A stretch of DNA of 64,000 bases. Origin: Pelobates cultripes (lineage: Eukaryota; Chordata; Amphibia; Anura; Pelobatidae). Below the pieces are notes generated by a model that was not told the DNA's origin, ran no database searches, and saw only the letters and a program-made list of their open reading frames with translations. A program made the translations under genes and the position numbers. Positions 23,419 to 35,302 of this stretch are shown here, piece after piece. The stretch covers positions 131,259,641-131,323,640 of the forward strand of contig OW240916.1 of NCBI GenBank assembly GCA_933207985.1, given 5' to 3'. The stretch's first letter is position 1; the number at the start of each line of letters is the position of its first letter.

Positions 23419-25248
23419 TCAAGATGCTGAATCTCCTAATTTGGCCTTCTGGAACTTAAACTCCTTCTGTCCCTCTTTTTCTATTATGCGCCCGTACTTC
23501 TCTAGTCCGAATGATATTTCGATGTCTTTGCTGTATATCCTAGTAAGGTGGATCAGTGAGTCAGTGTCCCGCTCAGTCTTGGCATACAGCTTGATGTCAT
23601 CCATGAAGAGTAGGTGGCTGATGGTAGATCCACTCTTGAACTTGTATCCGTATCCACTCTTCTTGATGATCTGGCTAAGGGGGTTGAGGCCTATGCAGAA
23701 AAGCATTGGGGATAGCGCATCACCTTGGTATATGCCACATTTGATATTCACGTGAGTTATTGGCTTCTAGAGTTGTTTTCCACTTGCCCATCGAGTTCTT
23801 GATAAAGAATCTTATCGTCTTGTTGACCTTGTGTAGAGCCAAGCTTTCCAGTATCCATGTGTGTGACATTCTGTCATAGGCTTTCTTGTAGTCAATCCAG
23901 GCCGTGTACAGATTGGTCTGTCTGTTCTTAGAATCCCTTGTGACTGCTTGGTCTACCAGTAGTTGGAGATTTGATCCTCTGGTGTTGTTTCCAATCCTCT
24001 TCTTGGTATTGCTCATATATTGACTCATATGCCCTTGGATCTTGGAGGCTACGATGCCTGACAGGAGTTTCCATGTTGTGGTGAGGCAGGTAATTGGTTC
24101 GTAGGTGGATCGTGTTGTTCCCTTGTGAGGGTCCTTAATGATCAGTATTGTTCTGCCTTGTGTTAGCCAGTCAGGGTGGGAGCCTGTTGCTAGGACCTGG
24201 TTCATTTGTGTTGCTAGGCATTCATGTAGCCCTGTTCACTTCTTTATCCAGTAGTTGTGGATCATTTCAGGTCCTGGGGCTGACCAACTCTTCATGTGTG
24301 CTACTCTCTGTTGGATATCTTCGACTGTGATGGTGACTGGTTCCTTTTCTGTCAGCATGCAGTGGTCTGCTTTTAGATCTAGTAGCCACTGGGCCTCGGT
24401 GTTATGAGATGATTCTTTCTCCCAGATATTCTTCTACTACTGTTCAGTCTCAGCTCTGAGTGGGTCTTGCGAGGAGATGTGGTGGTTACCCTGTAGCTGT
24501 GCATATACTTTGCCTGGTTCTTTGGTGAAGAGGGCATTGATTCTCTTAGCCTCTGCTACTCAGTGATGGTGCAGGCTGGGATTGTGGACAATGCTTCATT
24601 AGCTGCAGCTAGCATGCTGTCTGATGGTAGCTTTCCAGTGATCTTCGGTAGTCTTGTCTGCTGGTCAACAACTGCTAGTTTTATGCCATCCTGGGGTATG
24701 GATTCAGATTGGCAATTCTGTGGTACAGGTAAGAATGTGGGTATGGGAATTTCTTCCACCTCATGGTGCATGATTGATTTCTTCTGTAGTCCGTTTAATT
24801 CCAGTTGTGACACTAGATTTCTCTTGAAGATGTTCAAACGTTGCGTAACCAGCTGTTTTGGTGTTTGGGTAGATGATCGTCTCTTGTTCATCCATAGCTC
24901 CCACATACGTTTCATGTAGCATCTCTTGTTGGGTCTGCTGTTAGACAAGATACTGTAGTAGCATTCAAGCAGGTCTAGGTTTTCACTCTGTGTCCAGGAA
25001 TGATTTGTTCTAGTAGCCCACTTGTCGTCAGATTGCCCTTGTCCCCTAGCATCTGATTCGGACCTTGTTAATTCGGGTGACGTCCGAGCCGGCATGATTA
25101 TCTTTCTTTGTGTTGCTCTCATCTTTTTATTTGTGGTCGGAAACATAATAGTATATTTAACAGTAGAAGGTAGTAATAAGTTGTTGGTAGTGGTGTGCCA
25201 AAACCAACGTACGGGTAGGCCTGTAATGAGAGGGCAAAAAGGTATCAA
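23419..25248 (-). pseudogene. R4/Dong-like non-LTR retrotransposon, decayed
   Basis: Three blocks on the minus strand line up as one broken ORF. 24556-25248 (230 codons) carries an N-terminal block HSWTQSENLDLLECYY and YMKRMWELWMNKR. 23720-24205 carries RT motifs YEPITCLTTTWKLL and AWIDYKKAYDRMSHTWI. 23419-23751 carries GIYQGDALSPMLF and the catalytic-site equivalent LLFMDDIKLYAK (M in place of the usual Tyr/Val; DD kept). The AWIDYKKAYD and MDDIKLYAK forms suggest the R4/Dong group; that assignment is from memory. Stops near 24240 and a frame change near 23740 break it, and the 3' part is missing after about 23430. Confidence 0.75.
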
Positions 25249-25287
25249 ATGGTGGGAAAAAACCTTCGTTATTGCATGCTTATAAAT

Positions 25288-26180
25288 TTAAACTTTGAAA
25301 TGCTTTCCTGAGCTCTTTCTCAGGTTGCGGAATATATGTATTGTAGACAGAGGATTTCCATCTTCCAATCTTTTGATAATGTGGACTGGTGTGTCCGTGC
25401 CGGAGGCTGAGGAAGCAGCCCCAATTCTAAACGAATGTCTGGAAAAGGAAGATGGGATGTGACCCAATCTCGGCAACAAGGTCCTAATGTAGAGAACAAA
25501 CTTGGAGGTGGTAATTGAATGGCTGTGAAGTTACAGCAAAGGAGAATTAGGTAGGTAGTTGTTGATTGTAGGAATGTATCTAATATTTTAACAGGGGACC
25601 AGCTGTTGTTTGTAGGGAATAGTGGGATTGTGGAGGGATGGTTAGTCTGGTTAGTTTTGGATGTTTGTAATGTGAAAATGTAGTGGTCATTCTATTTGAT
25701 AAGGTCAGATAACCTGAGGCTTGTGCTAACTTCGGACTGGCGTACCACTGTAAATTATCTGGGCCTTAAACCATAGAAGGCAATGTAAATTGCTACCTTA
25801 AAGATGGCGTTCGTGTGACTATGGAACGCTTTGGTATCCTGCAAGTCGGATAGGCTCCTGAATATAGGCCCGTCTCTAGCTAGCCTAATGGAAGTAGGAG
25901 GACGGTCTGTTTTGTTGCTGCCTTTGAGGATGGTTTTAATGGGGTATGAGGTAACAAAGAGAGCGTGATTCAGTAGTTTTCCTGTAGGCCCATAACTAGC
26001 TCTGGAAATGATGGGATTCTGGATGGGTGTTTGTTGGCAGAAGTATGTAACTTGAAAAAACCCTGAAAATGAGATCAGGACAATGTGTCAGCTGCGGTGT
26101 TAGCCATTCCCTGGAATGTGTTCACAAACCAAGTAAAACTGCAACTTGGCGGCAAGCCAGGTCAATTTATGGACCAACTG
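25288..26180 (-). pseudogene. Tyrosine recombinase remnant of a DIRS/Ngaro-like retroelement
   Basis: The best block (25288-25479, 63 codons) contains SFSRHSFRIGAASSASG, the HxxR box of tyrosine recombinases in DIRS-type elements, then a degraded C-terminus. Where the catalytic Tyr is expected near the end (25320-25345), the frame reads STIHIFRNLRK. Upstream to about 26180 the minus strand has further fragments in shifting frames, including ARDGPIFRSLSDLQ and LQFYLVCEHIPGNG; the latter resembles the RNase H-proximal part. Several frameshifts and stops make it non-functional. No terminal repeats identified. Confidence 0.7.
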
Positions 26181-26358
26181 CATGATGGTCAAAGATGACT
26201 ATCTCGCATGCTGCCAAAAAAAAGTGATTCTTTGTTAAACTAATTTGCATATGCCCACCCAGAATCCTTTGCGGTTGTAACATCACTGCAGATTTGGGAT
26301 TTCTGTGGGAAAAGCAAGTCTTATGGCTTGGCTGGTGTGCAGATTTTTGTTTACCGTT

Positions 26359-26369
26359 GTGTGTGTGTG

Positions 26370-26412
<43 letters not shown>

Positions 26413-26428
26413 CTATATCTATATCTAT
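26359..26428. repeat. (GT)n(CT)n(TATC)n compound microsatellite
   Basis: Adjacent runs of GT, CT and TATC/TATATC units are visible directly. Confidence 0.95.
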
Positions 26429-26446
26429 CAACAAATCTTCAAGTCT

Positions 26447-27430
26447 TATTGGATTCGTTTTAAAATTAGATCTAATTTTAAAACAAATCCAATAAAGAAT
26501 TGAGGAGTGCTCGTTGTCATTTTACACAGCATGGGAAAATTCAAAATAATTTTCCCATGCTGTGTAAAATGACACAGAACACTGTGATTGGATAGCTTGA
26601 AATCCATCCAATCACAGTGCTCTGTCATTTTACACAGCGTGGGAAAATTCAAAAGAACTTTCATTCTTTTCATGAATAGAAATATCAGATGAATAAAATA
26701 AACTTTCAGTTTATTACAAGGAGGGAGCTACTGGCACGCAGCTCCCTCTTTGTAAAGATAGAAGCAGCAGTGCTCCCCACCACTTCATAAGCCCCCCAGG
26801 TCCCACCTCATTCTATGGGGGTCAATATCACCCCCATATTAGCACAAGGGAGATTAAAATCTCCCCAATGCCCCTACTCGCTATACCGCGAGTAGGGGCA
26901 TGTCCACTAAACAGTGAGTAGCCTTTGGCTGCTCACTGTAAAAAAAAAAAAAAAACTATTGGCCCCCACCCCTTAACGATGGGTGGGGGCCCTAAAGTAA
27001 AATTGTCCCTCCACCCCCCCCGGCCCCCACCCCTGTGCGGCGGGTGGGGGCCATAATGTTAATGGGGGAGGGAGGGGGACCTACTGCCCCCCCTCCCCGG
27101 CCCCCACCCCTGGGCTGCTCACTGTTTACCAGACATGCCCCTACTCGCGCTATAGCGAGTAGGGGCAGATCATTTACTAAAACTAAGTAATCTTTAGTAT
27201 TAGTAAATGTGGCTGAAAGACCAATTTAGGTCTTTCAGCCTTTTAGTAGATAACTCCCTGATACCGTCAAGCGGAGGAATCCTCCATAAGGCAGAGAGTC
27301 CCTACTTTGTCTTATGATTTTAAAGAAAACTAAAGATGACAGGAAGAAAAGAAGAACAGATCCTGAGAGAGGGGGAGAAGAGGAAGAGATTGAGGAAAGG
27401 TAAGTTCGGCATGACAGTGCCGCTTTAATC
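26447..27430. repeat. Hairpin-rich fold-back repeat
   Basis: Starts with a 48-bp near-perfect palindrome (26447-26494, one mismatch). Next are a 26-bp-arm hairpin (26516-26572), a second hairpin with arms around CTGTGATTGGAT (26575-26624) and a third copy of the CATTTTACACAGC motif. Farther on, 26870-26922 and 27113-27167 are inverted copies of each other around CACCC/GGGTGG-rich DNA. The right limit is a guess. No coding capacity. Confidence 0.6.
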
Positions 27431-27769
27431 TATAATAGGGCTTTGCTTCTGGGCAGATATTTGTAATTTGGCTTACTGTGGCCTGAATGCTCCACAAAAC
27501 AAATAGAAATGTTTATGACTTTCTTTTACCGGGTGAGCTGCAATTGTGATGCCAGAATGTAGGGGAAAATTAGCCATTATCAAATATGTATAAATATCAA
27601 CAGTAGCTCCTTTGACAGCTGTGGATTTACTGTTTACCCATCTTTGCTGGGTTCTTTCTGTATGCCTTATCTGGGAATGTAGGCATGTTTTTGTATAGAG
27701 TAAATTTGTATGAATGTTTATTTGTATATTAAAGGAACACTATAGTCACAAAAACAACTTTTATCTTAA

Positions 27770-28008
27770 ATTATTATCATGTTATTATTTATATAGCGCC
27801 AACAAATTCCGCAGAGCTTTACAATGGTTGGACGAACAGACATGTAGTTGTAACTAGACAAGTTGGACACACATGAACAGAGGGATTGAGAGCCCTGCTC
27901 AATGAGCTTACATGCTAGAGGGATTGGGTTAAAGTGACACAAAAAGGTAAAGTTAGTATTAGATTAGTGACAGTTGCAAAAGAGGAATCAGTTGGGAGCC
28001 ATTAACAG
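27770..28008 (-). mobile_element. LINE/SINE-type 3' tail repeat
   Basis: On the minus strand it contains GAGCAGGGCTCTCAATCC and ends in GCGGAATTTGTTGGCGCTATATAAATAAT, shared with 48182-48292. This is a common amphibian retroposon tail, possibly L2-like; the class is uncertain. Confidence 0.6.
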
Positions 28009-28403
28009 TTAAAGGAACACTGTAGGCACCCAGACCACTTCAGTTCATTGAAGTGGTCTGGGTGCAGTGTCCCTATTGCCCTTAGTGCTGTAATGTTAAA
28101 TATTGCAGTTCCAGAGAAATTACAATGTTTACATTGCAGCACTTAGTCAGCCTCTAGTTGCTGTCTACCAGACAGCCACTTGAGGGCTTCCTGGTTTGAA
28201 ATCGACCTTTGGTCCGGTATCTGACGCTGGATGTCCTCACGTTCTGCATAAGGACCTCCAGCGTCAGATTTTTTTCTTCATATGAAAGCATTGATTCAGT
28301 GCTTTCCTACGGAGAGGTCTAATGCCGCATGCGCATTAGAGCCCACTCGTCGCAGGATGGAGGAGTCGCTTCGACTATTCCTGGCACTAGAGTATCTCTT
28401 TAA
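28009..28403 (-). mobile_element. MITE, TTAA-flanked, family 1-related, nested
   Basis: TTAA at both ends. The left end is AAAGGAACACTGTAGGCACC with the CAGACCACTTCA hairpin; the right end is CCTGGCACTAGAGTATCTCTTTAA. It lies inside the family-2 MITE, next to the retroposon tail. Confidence 0.75.
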
Positions 28404-28905
28404 CGAAGCACTTTTGGTGTATAGATCATGCCACTGCAATCTCACTATTCAATTCTCTGCCATTTAAGAGCTAAATCACTTTGTTTATACAGTCTAGTCA
28501 CACCCCCCTGCATGTGACTTGCACAGCCTTCCTAAACACTTCCTCTAATGAGAAATGCTATGACGTTTCCTTTATTACAAATTCTATTTAATTTGTTATC
28601 TCTTGCTCTGTTAAAAGCTTGCTGGACACTGCAGGAGGCTCCTGTATGTAATTAAAGTTCATTTTACAGAGCAGGAGATAAAAACTTTTAAAGTAAGTCA
28701 CATCTGTTTGCAAATGAAACCATTTTATTTTCATGTAGGCTGTGCCAGCCACAGCAAGGGGAGGTGTGGCTAGGACTGCATAAAACAGAAACAAGAGTGA
28801 ATTAACACCTAAATGGCAGTGAATTAAATCTGCAGAGGCATGATCTATACACCAAAACCACTTCATCACGCTAACATTGTCTTGGTAACTATAGTGTCCC
28901 TTTAA

Positions 28906-30136
28906 TGCTGATGTTTGAATGCAGGAGATCTGTTTGTGTGTAGTATTAACATTTAAATCAGGGGTATGTGTAGTGTTTCTGTTTGAGTGCAAGGATTTTT
29001 ATGTAATGTTAGTGTAGGCATGTAATGGTGTCATGTGAATGCAGGGGTGTATTTGTGTGTAATATTTGTGATTGCATACAAATGTATATTCACAAATACA
29101 TATGCACTGCCACACACATACATACAGGGCCCATTGCCATACATAGAAATACATATACACTGCCACACAGATGCCCACAAACATATATACACATGGATAT
29201 ACTACGAGCGATACACACCGATTGACACACATACAAAGTAACAGTAACACATACCGACATACAAAGATTCACACAGATCCACCTGTACCGATTTATTCAC
29301 TGACACACATGCACAAATACCGATTCATTCACTGACAAAGATGCATACACTGACACACATAGAAATATTTACCCTCTCTATCAGTCCAAATGAACCTGCC
29401 TGCGCCCTGCCTCCATTGGTACCGCTGCCCCTGGTGGTCTAGGGCTGCAGTTGCTGTTGTTGTTGTTTCCCTGGTGGTCCAGTAGTGATATGTCATGCTC
29501 TGCATTCCCTCCAAGTAAACCTATGATATGCTCTCCTTTGAGCTTCTGACGCTCGGGCTTGAGTCAGTGTGCTGGCTGGGAATCCTCTCTGCTGCGCTCT
29601 GACTCACTAACTGAGCACGGGAACCACGAGGGAGAGGAAATCATAGAGGGTTATTGGAAGGGATGCAAAGTGTCGCATATCACCACTGGACCACCAGCGA
29701 CCTGGCTGAGGAGTGGAGCCGATGCTGGGCTCTTTGCAGGGCAAATGAAGTAGAGTAAGCTGCCTGCTGACATGCTGAACTCCAAGTTGTGGTCACGACC
29801 TCTGTAATCCCGGTAGTAGCTCAGACAGAATATGCATCAGCAGGGTCGACAGGGTAGCCAGGCCCCCTGGAGTGACTGACCCCGTCGCAGCTTCGACCCA
29901 TACGACCATGATAGTTCTGCAGGTATGTAAGATTATTTCCCACATTACTGACAAAATAATCTAGTTGTATTAAACAGTTCCCAGAGACCTGTTTGAAAAA
30001 TATGAAAAATTACCCCTGTACTTGTAGTCATCTGTCCAAAGGCCAGGTGCAATAGATAGCTGAAACTAGCTCAGAGTGTGATTTTCTTAGGACTTCAGTG
30101 TTATGTTAGGAATTATGAACGTGCAATAGCTCTGTT
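28906..30136. other. Unassigned DNA with CA-rich tract and an inverted repeat
   Basis: 29060-29345 is rich in ACACA/CATACA units and explains the Cys/Val/Tyr-rich open frames there. 29470-29526 and 29639-29698 are inverted repeats of roughly 80% identity (CTGGTGGTCCAGT / ACTGGACCACCAG). No gene recognised. Confidence 0.5.
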
Positions 30137-30741
30137 ACCTGCTTCATCTTTTTTTTCCATATTTCTTTTTTATTAGTTTTGGTAGTACTCCAGTTCATAG
30201 TACCGTGACATAATAATAAAATAATAATGGTAAAAATACAATGATAGAATTAATACAGTAATAAAAATAATACAATAATAATATTACAATAATAATACAC
30301 ACTTGCTGACGCAGCAGCTCATCGATCAGATATGGCCTCACCGGCTTATCACGCACATGTACACATAACATGATAATAAGTTAACATTAATAGCAACGTA
30401 TGAGCATCACCAGATTTGCATCACCAGATCACCAGATTTGCTTTTCATCGATGTTATGTTATATCTTCGTTTGTGTGACAGCTCGTTTGAGGTGTTTTTG
30501 TTTTTGACTTGGAGCTATAGATACTCGTGCTGTCTGTTGTTGATGACCGCACTAGCTCAATTCTCTATCGCGTCATGCAACCGGGTACAGAAGGAAAAAA
30601 AAGTTAAGGGAAGGGTAACATTCAACCATAACTCTACTTGTGTAACCTGGAAATTCCCTGTTGTGTAATTGTTTGGTTCTGTTATCGGACCCTGCAGTAT
30701 GTGTGGTTAGTGGCAGGTTTGTGTTATGTAGCATGACCCTC

Positions 30742-33700
30742 CTACTTATTTTTCTGGGGCGTGTGCCGACGTGTTATAGTGCCTTGTTCGTCTGTACCGT
30801 CCAATGCTCGGGCATTGAGCCACCCACACCATTGGATACCATGTTTTTCCGGTGTTCCTTGTAAATTGTGTGCCATTCTTTCGTACAAGCATACGTTATC
30901 CACCCGTTTTGTTACCTCCTCCAGTGTTGGTGGCGTTATGACCTTCCACTGTGAGGCTATTGCAATTTTGGCTATAGTTAATATGTTTAATGCAGTCATG
31001 GTCGCTGGTTGTCTCACTGAATTGCTCATGGGGAGCATATGCAGCAAGTAATGTACAGGGTCTAATGGTATAGCTAAGCTAGTAGTTTCGCGTACGAGTT
31101 TTTGGACCGAGGTCCAGAACGAAGTTCTGATCGGACAGTCCCAAAATATGTGAAGCAACGACCCTGCTGTGCGGTTGCATCTCCAGCACAACGGGGAGGA
31201 GTTGGGATACATTCTTGCTAGTCGTAAGGGGACCAGATACCAGCGCATTGCTATCTTGCAATATGCTTCCCATAGGGACAAGCTTTTAGATGCCCGTTTT
31301 GTTAAGTAAAAGGCCTCATGCCATTGTTGTAATGTGAGTGGTTTCCCTATATCTCCTTCCCATTTTTCCATGTAAGGAAGTTTGTGTTCAGATTTCTCTC
31401 GTTCCAGTGCATTATAGCAAAGGGCTAGAGGTTTGACAGAGCGGGCGGTCAGAATGTACCGGGCAGAAGGATTGTCTGGCCGTTTTACGGGTTTTGTCGG
31501 CTTAGTGCGAGATTGTAGTATGTGCTTGACCCTTGGATATTTGAATAATTCTCTGGGGCTCAGGGAGAACTCGCTTTGCAGGGTAGGAAACGCTTTCAGC
31601 ATGTTTTGGTTATATAGGTCCTGAATTTTACGGATCCCTAGGGTCGTCCATGTTTGTAGTGGGAGGTCGGGTGAGCTGGCCTGCAGTGCTGTGAGTGGTG
31701 CTTCTTTGAATAGTGTTTGCGTGTCTATGACCACTGAGGCCCATTGTCTCCAAGTGTTCAAAGTGGTTTTTGTGCACCATAGTGTGGTACTCCCTATGGA
31801 TGTTCGTTCGGGTGACCAGAGGGCATTAGTCAGAGTGGCTGGGTGTATGCAGGCATCCTCGAGAGCTAGCCATAGAGGGGTTTGTTCTGCATCTGGGGTT
31901 CTGAGTAGTCTTAGTCCTTGTGCTAATAAAGATGCTCGGTAGTAATTACGGATATCCGGAACACCTGAGCCACCTTTCGCAAATGGTAGGCTAAGTTTGG
32001 CGGTGGCCATTCTGGGAGGCTTCCTTTTCCATATGTGGGCGTTAATGATAGTCTGGAATCTTTTTAGTATTTTGGTCGGCAATGGTATGGGGAGTGTGCG
32101 GAAGAGGTAAAGCATGTGGGGGAGAATCATCATTTTAATGGAGTTAATGCGCCCCAACCATGATACTTCCAACCCTTCCCATTGGCTCATTTGGGCTGTG
32201 AGTTTGTGAAGCATAGGTGTATGGTTTTCGGTAGTTAGTGAGTTTATTGATTTTGTTAGTTTGATGCCTAAGTATTGGATCGATTTAGATCGCCATTCGA
32301 ATGTATGTGTTTCTTCTAATTTTTTAATCGTGGCCTTCGGTAGTCGGATGGGGAGAGCCTGGATTTTGGCTGTATTATTTTTGTAGTACGACACTGAGCC
32401 ATACTTGTTCAGCATTTGTAGAAGGACTGGGATAGATTGTATCGGGTCTGTCAGAAATACTAGTATGTCGTCCGCAAATAGGGCTAGTTTTTGTTCACCC
32501 ACAGGGGGTGTCCAGTCCCGGGATTAGAGGGTCACGTTTAATGTGATAGATGAGAGGCTCTAGGCACAGAATGAAGATGAGTGGGGACAGTGGGCATCCT
32601 TGGCGTGTGCCATTGTGAATGTGGAAAGGTTTGGAGAGGAAACCCGTATTATGGACTCTTGCCGAAGGGCAGCTGTAAAGGGCTAGGATACTAGTTATAA
32701 AGGGCTGGGGAAATCCCTGCATTTTAAGAGTTTTCCTCATGTATCTCCAATTCAGGCGGTCGAACGCTTTTTCTGCGTCGAGTGCCAAGAGGACTCCTTG
32801 CTGATTTGATGAGTGTGCCCATTCAATTAGGTTGATGAAATGTCTAGGATTGTCTCCCACCTGCCTACCGGGCACAAACCCTGCTTGTTCCTTCGAAACT
32901 AGCTTGGGTAGGAGTGGTTTCATCCTGTTTGCCAACAACTTAGCGTAGAGTTTTTTATCGGCATTCAGTAGCGAGATAGGTCTGAGGTTAGCACACATTG
33001 TAGGCGTTTTGTTGGGTTTAGGGAGAGTTAATATGTGGGCTTCTAACATTTCTGGTGGGATTTCTCCTGTTTCTTTTATATGGTTGAAGAGTTTGGTAAG
33101 TTGTGGGGCCAGGGTATCTCCAAATTTGTGGTAGTAGTAGTTTGTTAGCCCATCTGGGCCCGGTGCTTTGTGTTTTGGTAGTGACGTTATCGTGGAACGA
33201 ATTTCTTCGTTTGTGAATGGCCTCTCTAATTATGTTTTTTTGTTCCTTGGTGAGTGCTGGTAGGGTAGTGTTGTGAAAAATTGCTTGTAATTCTCTTTCC
33301 GTGGGTTGATGTGTGGCGTTGTCCCTGTCGAGCTGATATATGAAGGCATAATAGGAGGCTAATTCCTCTACCATATCTTGAGGGTTGTATAACATGTTTC
33401 CTTTCGCGGATATGATGTATGGGAGTTTGGTGGTTTGATATCTCTTCTTTAGCCTTCTAGCTAGCATTTTCCCTGCTTTATTACCTCCTGTGTAATGGGT
33501 TTGTTTGAGGTAGCGCATGTGTTTTTCGGTGGTGTTTAGGGCTAATGCATGTAATTGTAACCGTATTTGTTCTAATTGCTTTTGGGTATGTTTTTTTGGG
33601 TTCTGTTTATGTGTATCTTCTAATTTAGTAAGTGTTGTCAGCAGCTCCGCTTTCTGTGTGCAAGCCCGTCTTTTGCTATTGGCCCCCAGTTGAATGAGCG

Positions 33701-34580
33701 CCCCTCTCAGGACCACCTTGTGTGTTACCCATTGAGTCGAAATGGGCGTTGTGCATGATGCGTGATTGGCGAAAAAGTCAGTTATCTGTTTTTCTATATT
33801 TTTGGAGTTCTCTGGGACGTCTAGCAGGGCTTCGTTTAATGGCCACGTGCCTCTGCCACGAGCTGGGTACGGGATGCGGAGCGCAACCGTAAGCGGCGCG
33901 TGGTCTGACCACGTTATTGGGCCTATAGAGACATCTGTGAGGTGTGTTAGGGTATCTTTGTCGGTGAGACATGGGTCTATTCTGGAGTAGGTCATGTGGA
34001 CAGGGGAGTAATATGTGTAGTCCCTCTCCGCGGGGTATAGGCATCTCCACAAGTCATGCGTTAGGAGTAGATTGGTGAGGTGACGACCTAATAAGATAGA
34101 TGGCCTTTTGGGAGCTTTGTTCTCTGTTCGTTTCATGTCTATTTGTGGGTCAGCTGTGCAGTTAAAGTCCCCGCATAGGATCACGTGTCCTCGTTTATAT
34201 CTGTACAGCTTTTTTAGTGCTGAGGTTAGGAAGGATTTTTGATCTACGTTGGGGGCGTATAGTGAGGCTATCGTGATCTCTATGCCATTTAGGGAGCCTA
34301 CCAGTATGAGTAGCCGGCCATGCCTGTTTGCGTGGTGTGTGCTCATCGTAAATGCCCAGTCATCATGGAAAAATATGGAGACCCCTCTTGATTTTGTTGG
34401 GGAGAATGCGTGAAAGGCCTGCGTATATTGTTTCACAGAGAATTTTGGTGGGTTTCGTCTGCAAAAGTGGGTTTCCTGCAAACAGGCTATCGCTGCTTTG
34501 GACGAGCGCATTTCCTGCGCTGCCAGTCTATGCTTGTGGGGGCTGTTAAGGCCTTTGACGTTAAGGGAGAATAACTGCAT
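30742..34580 (-). pseudogene. LINE element B ORF2, frameshifted
   Basis: Endonuclease block from Met at 34580: LFSLNVKGLN, CLQETHF, LCGDFN, WSDHAPLTV. RT blocks: [44 protein letters not shown] and FADDILVF (near 32470). A CWRCNRTAGSLLHIFWDCP knuckle lies near the C-terminus. Reading passes through three frames, with shifts near 33221 (before the RT) and near 32500 (just before FADD). About 1,280 codons overall. Closest in layout to element A, but clearly a different family at the sequence level. Confidence 0.88.
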
Positions 34581-35302
34581 TGAGTTAGCCGTTGGAAGTA
34601 AGGTTCCGGTTATGTTGTTTAGTAAACGCTAGATTGACTTCAGGGGGGTTTTCCGTGAAAATGCGTGATGGTTCACGGTGGATTTTGGTCCGCGGGCTGT
34701 GGGAATAGGTTGGGGTTTGCATATTGTGGTCAGGTCTACAGGTTTTCAAGCAGTACAACCAGATAATGAATAAACGGATATAAGAACATAAACATAAATG
34801 AAACTAAGTAAATAAAGTATGTACAGGGTGCCCCATTGGTTTTTGGCATTCTACTAGATTGGTCTGCAACCCGAGCCTCAGCCGGGCAGCAGGTCAATCC
34901 GGGGGGCAAGGTCTGCGGAGGGCAGCAGTGGCCGAGACCCTTTAAACATGGTTTCGATCATAAGACGTATTCGGTTGTTAGAACCTTTGTGTGTTTTTGT
35001 TTTTTTTGTGGTTGTTTTTTGTAATTGTTCGTGTGTTGTCGTTAGATATGTGTCACCGTGCTCGGGCCTGCATGTGTCACCCCCAGAAGAGGGGCTTATT
35101 CAAAGACATCTGGTATATGTCGTTTTCGTGCGGTGGAGATTATTGTGGTGTGTATATATGGAACTGCTTATTCGAAAATATTTGATGTATGTGATGTATG
35201 TCGTGTTTGTGCGGTGAAGTGTGGCATGGTATACATACAGATTGGCATCCGTCAGTGGAGGGGTGTCACATACAGTCCCGGTCGTGCGGGTGTTGCAGAC
35301 AT

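Larger units (their letters stand above)
27729..28905 (+). mobile_element. MITE, TTAA-flanked, family 2, with nested insertions
   Basis: Left end TTAAAGGAACACTATAGTCAC, right end AACTATAGTGTCCCTTTAA. The same family is present uninterrupted at 46670-47241. Interior matches resume at 28404 (CTTTTGGTGTATAGATCATGCC), so 27770-28403 is inserted DNA. Confidence 0.75.

Noticed and set aside
28999..29272. Open frames rich in Cys, Val and Tyr
   Set aside because: They translate a CA/TG-rich low-complexity tract; no domain.
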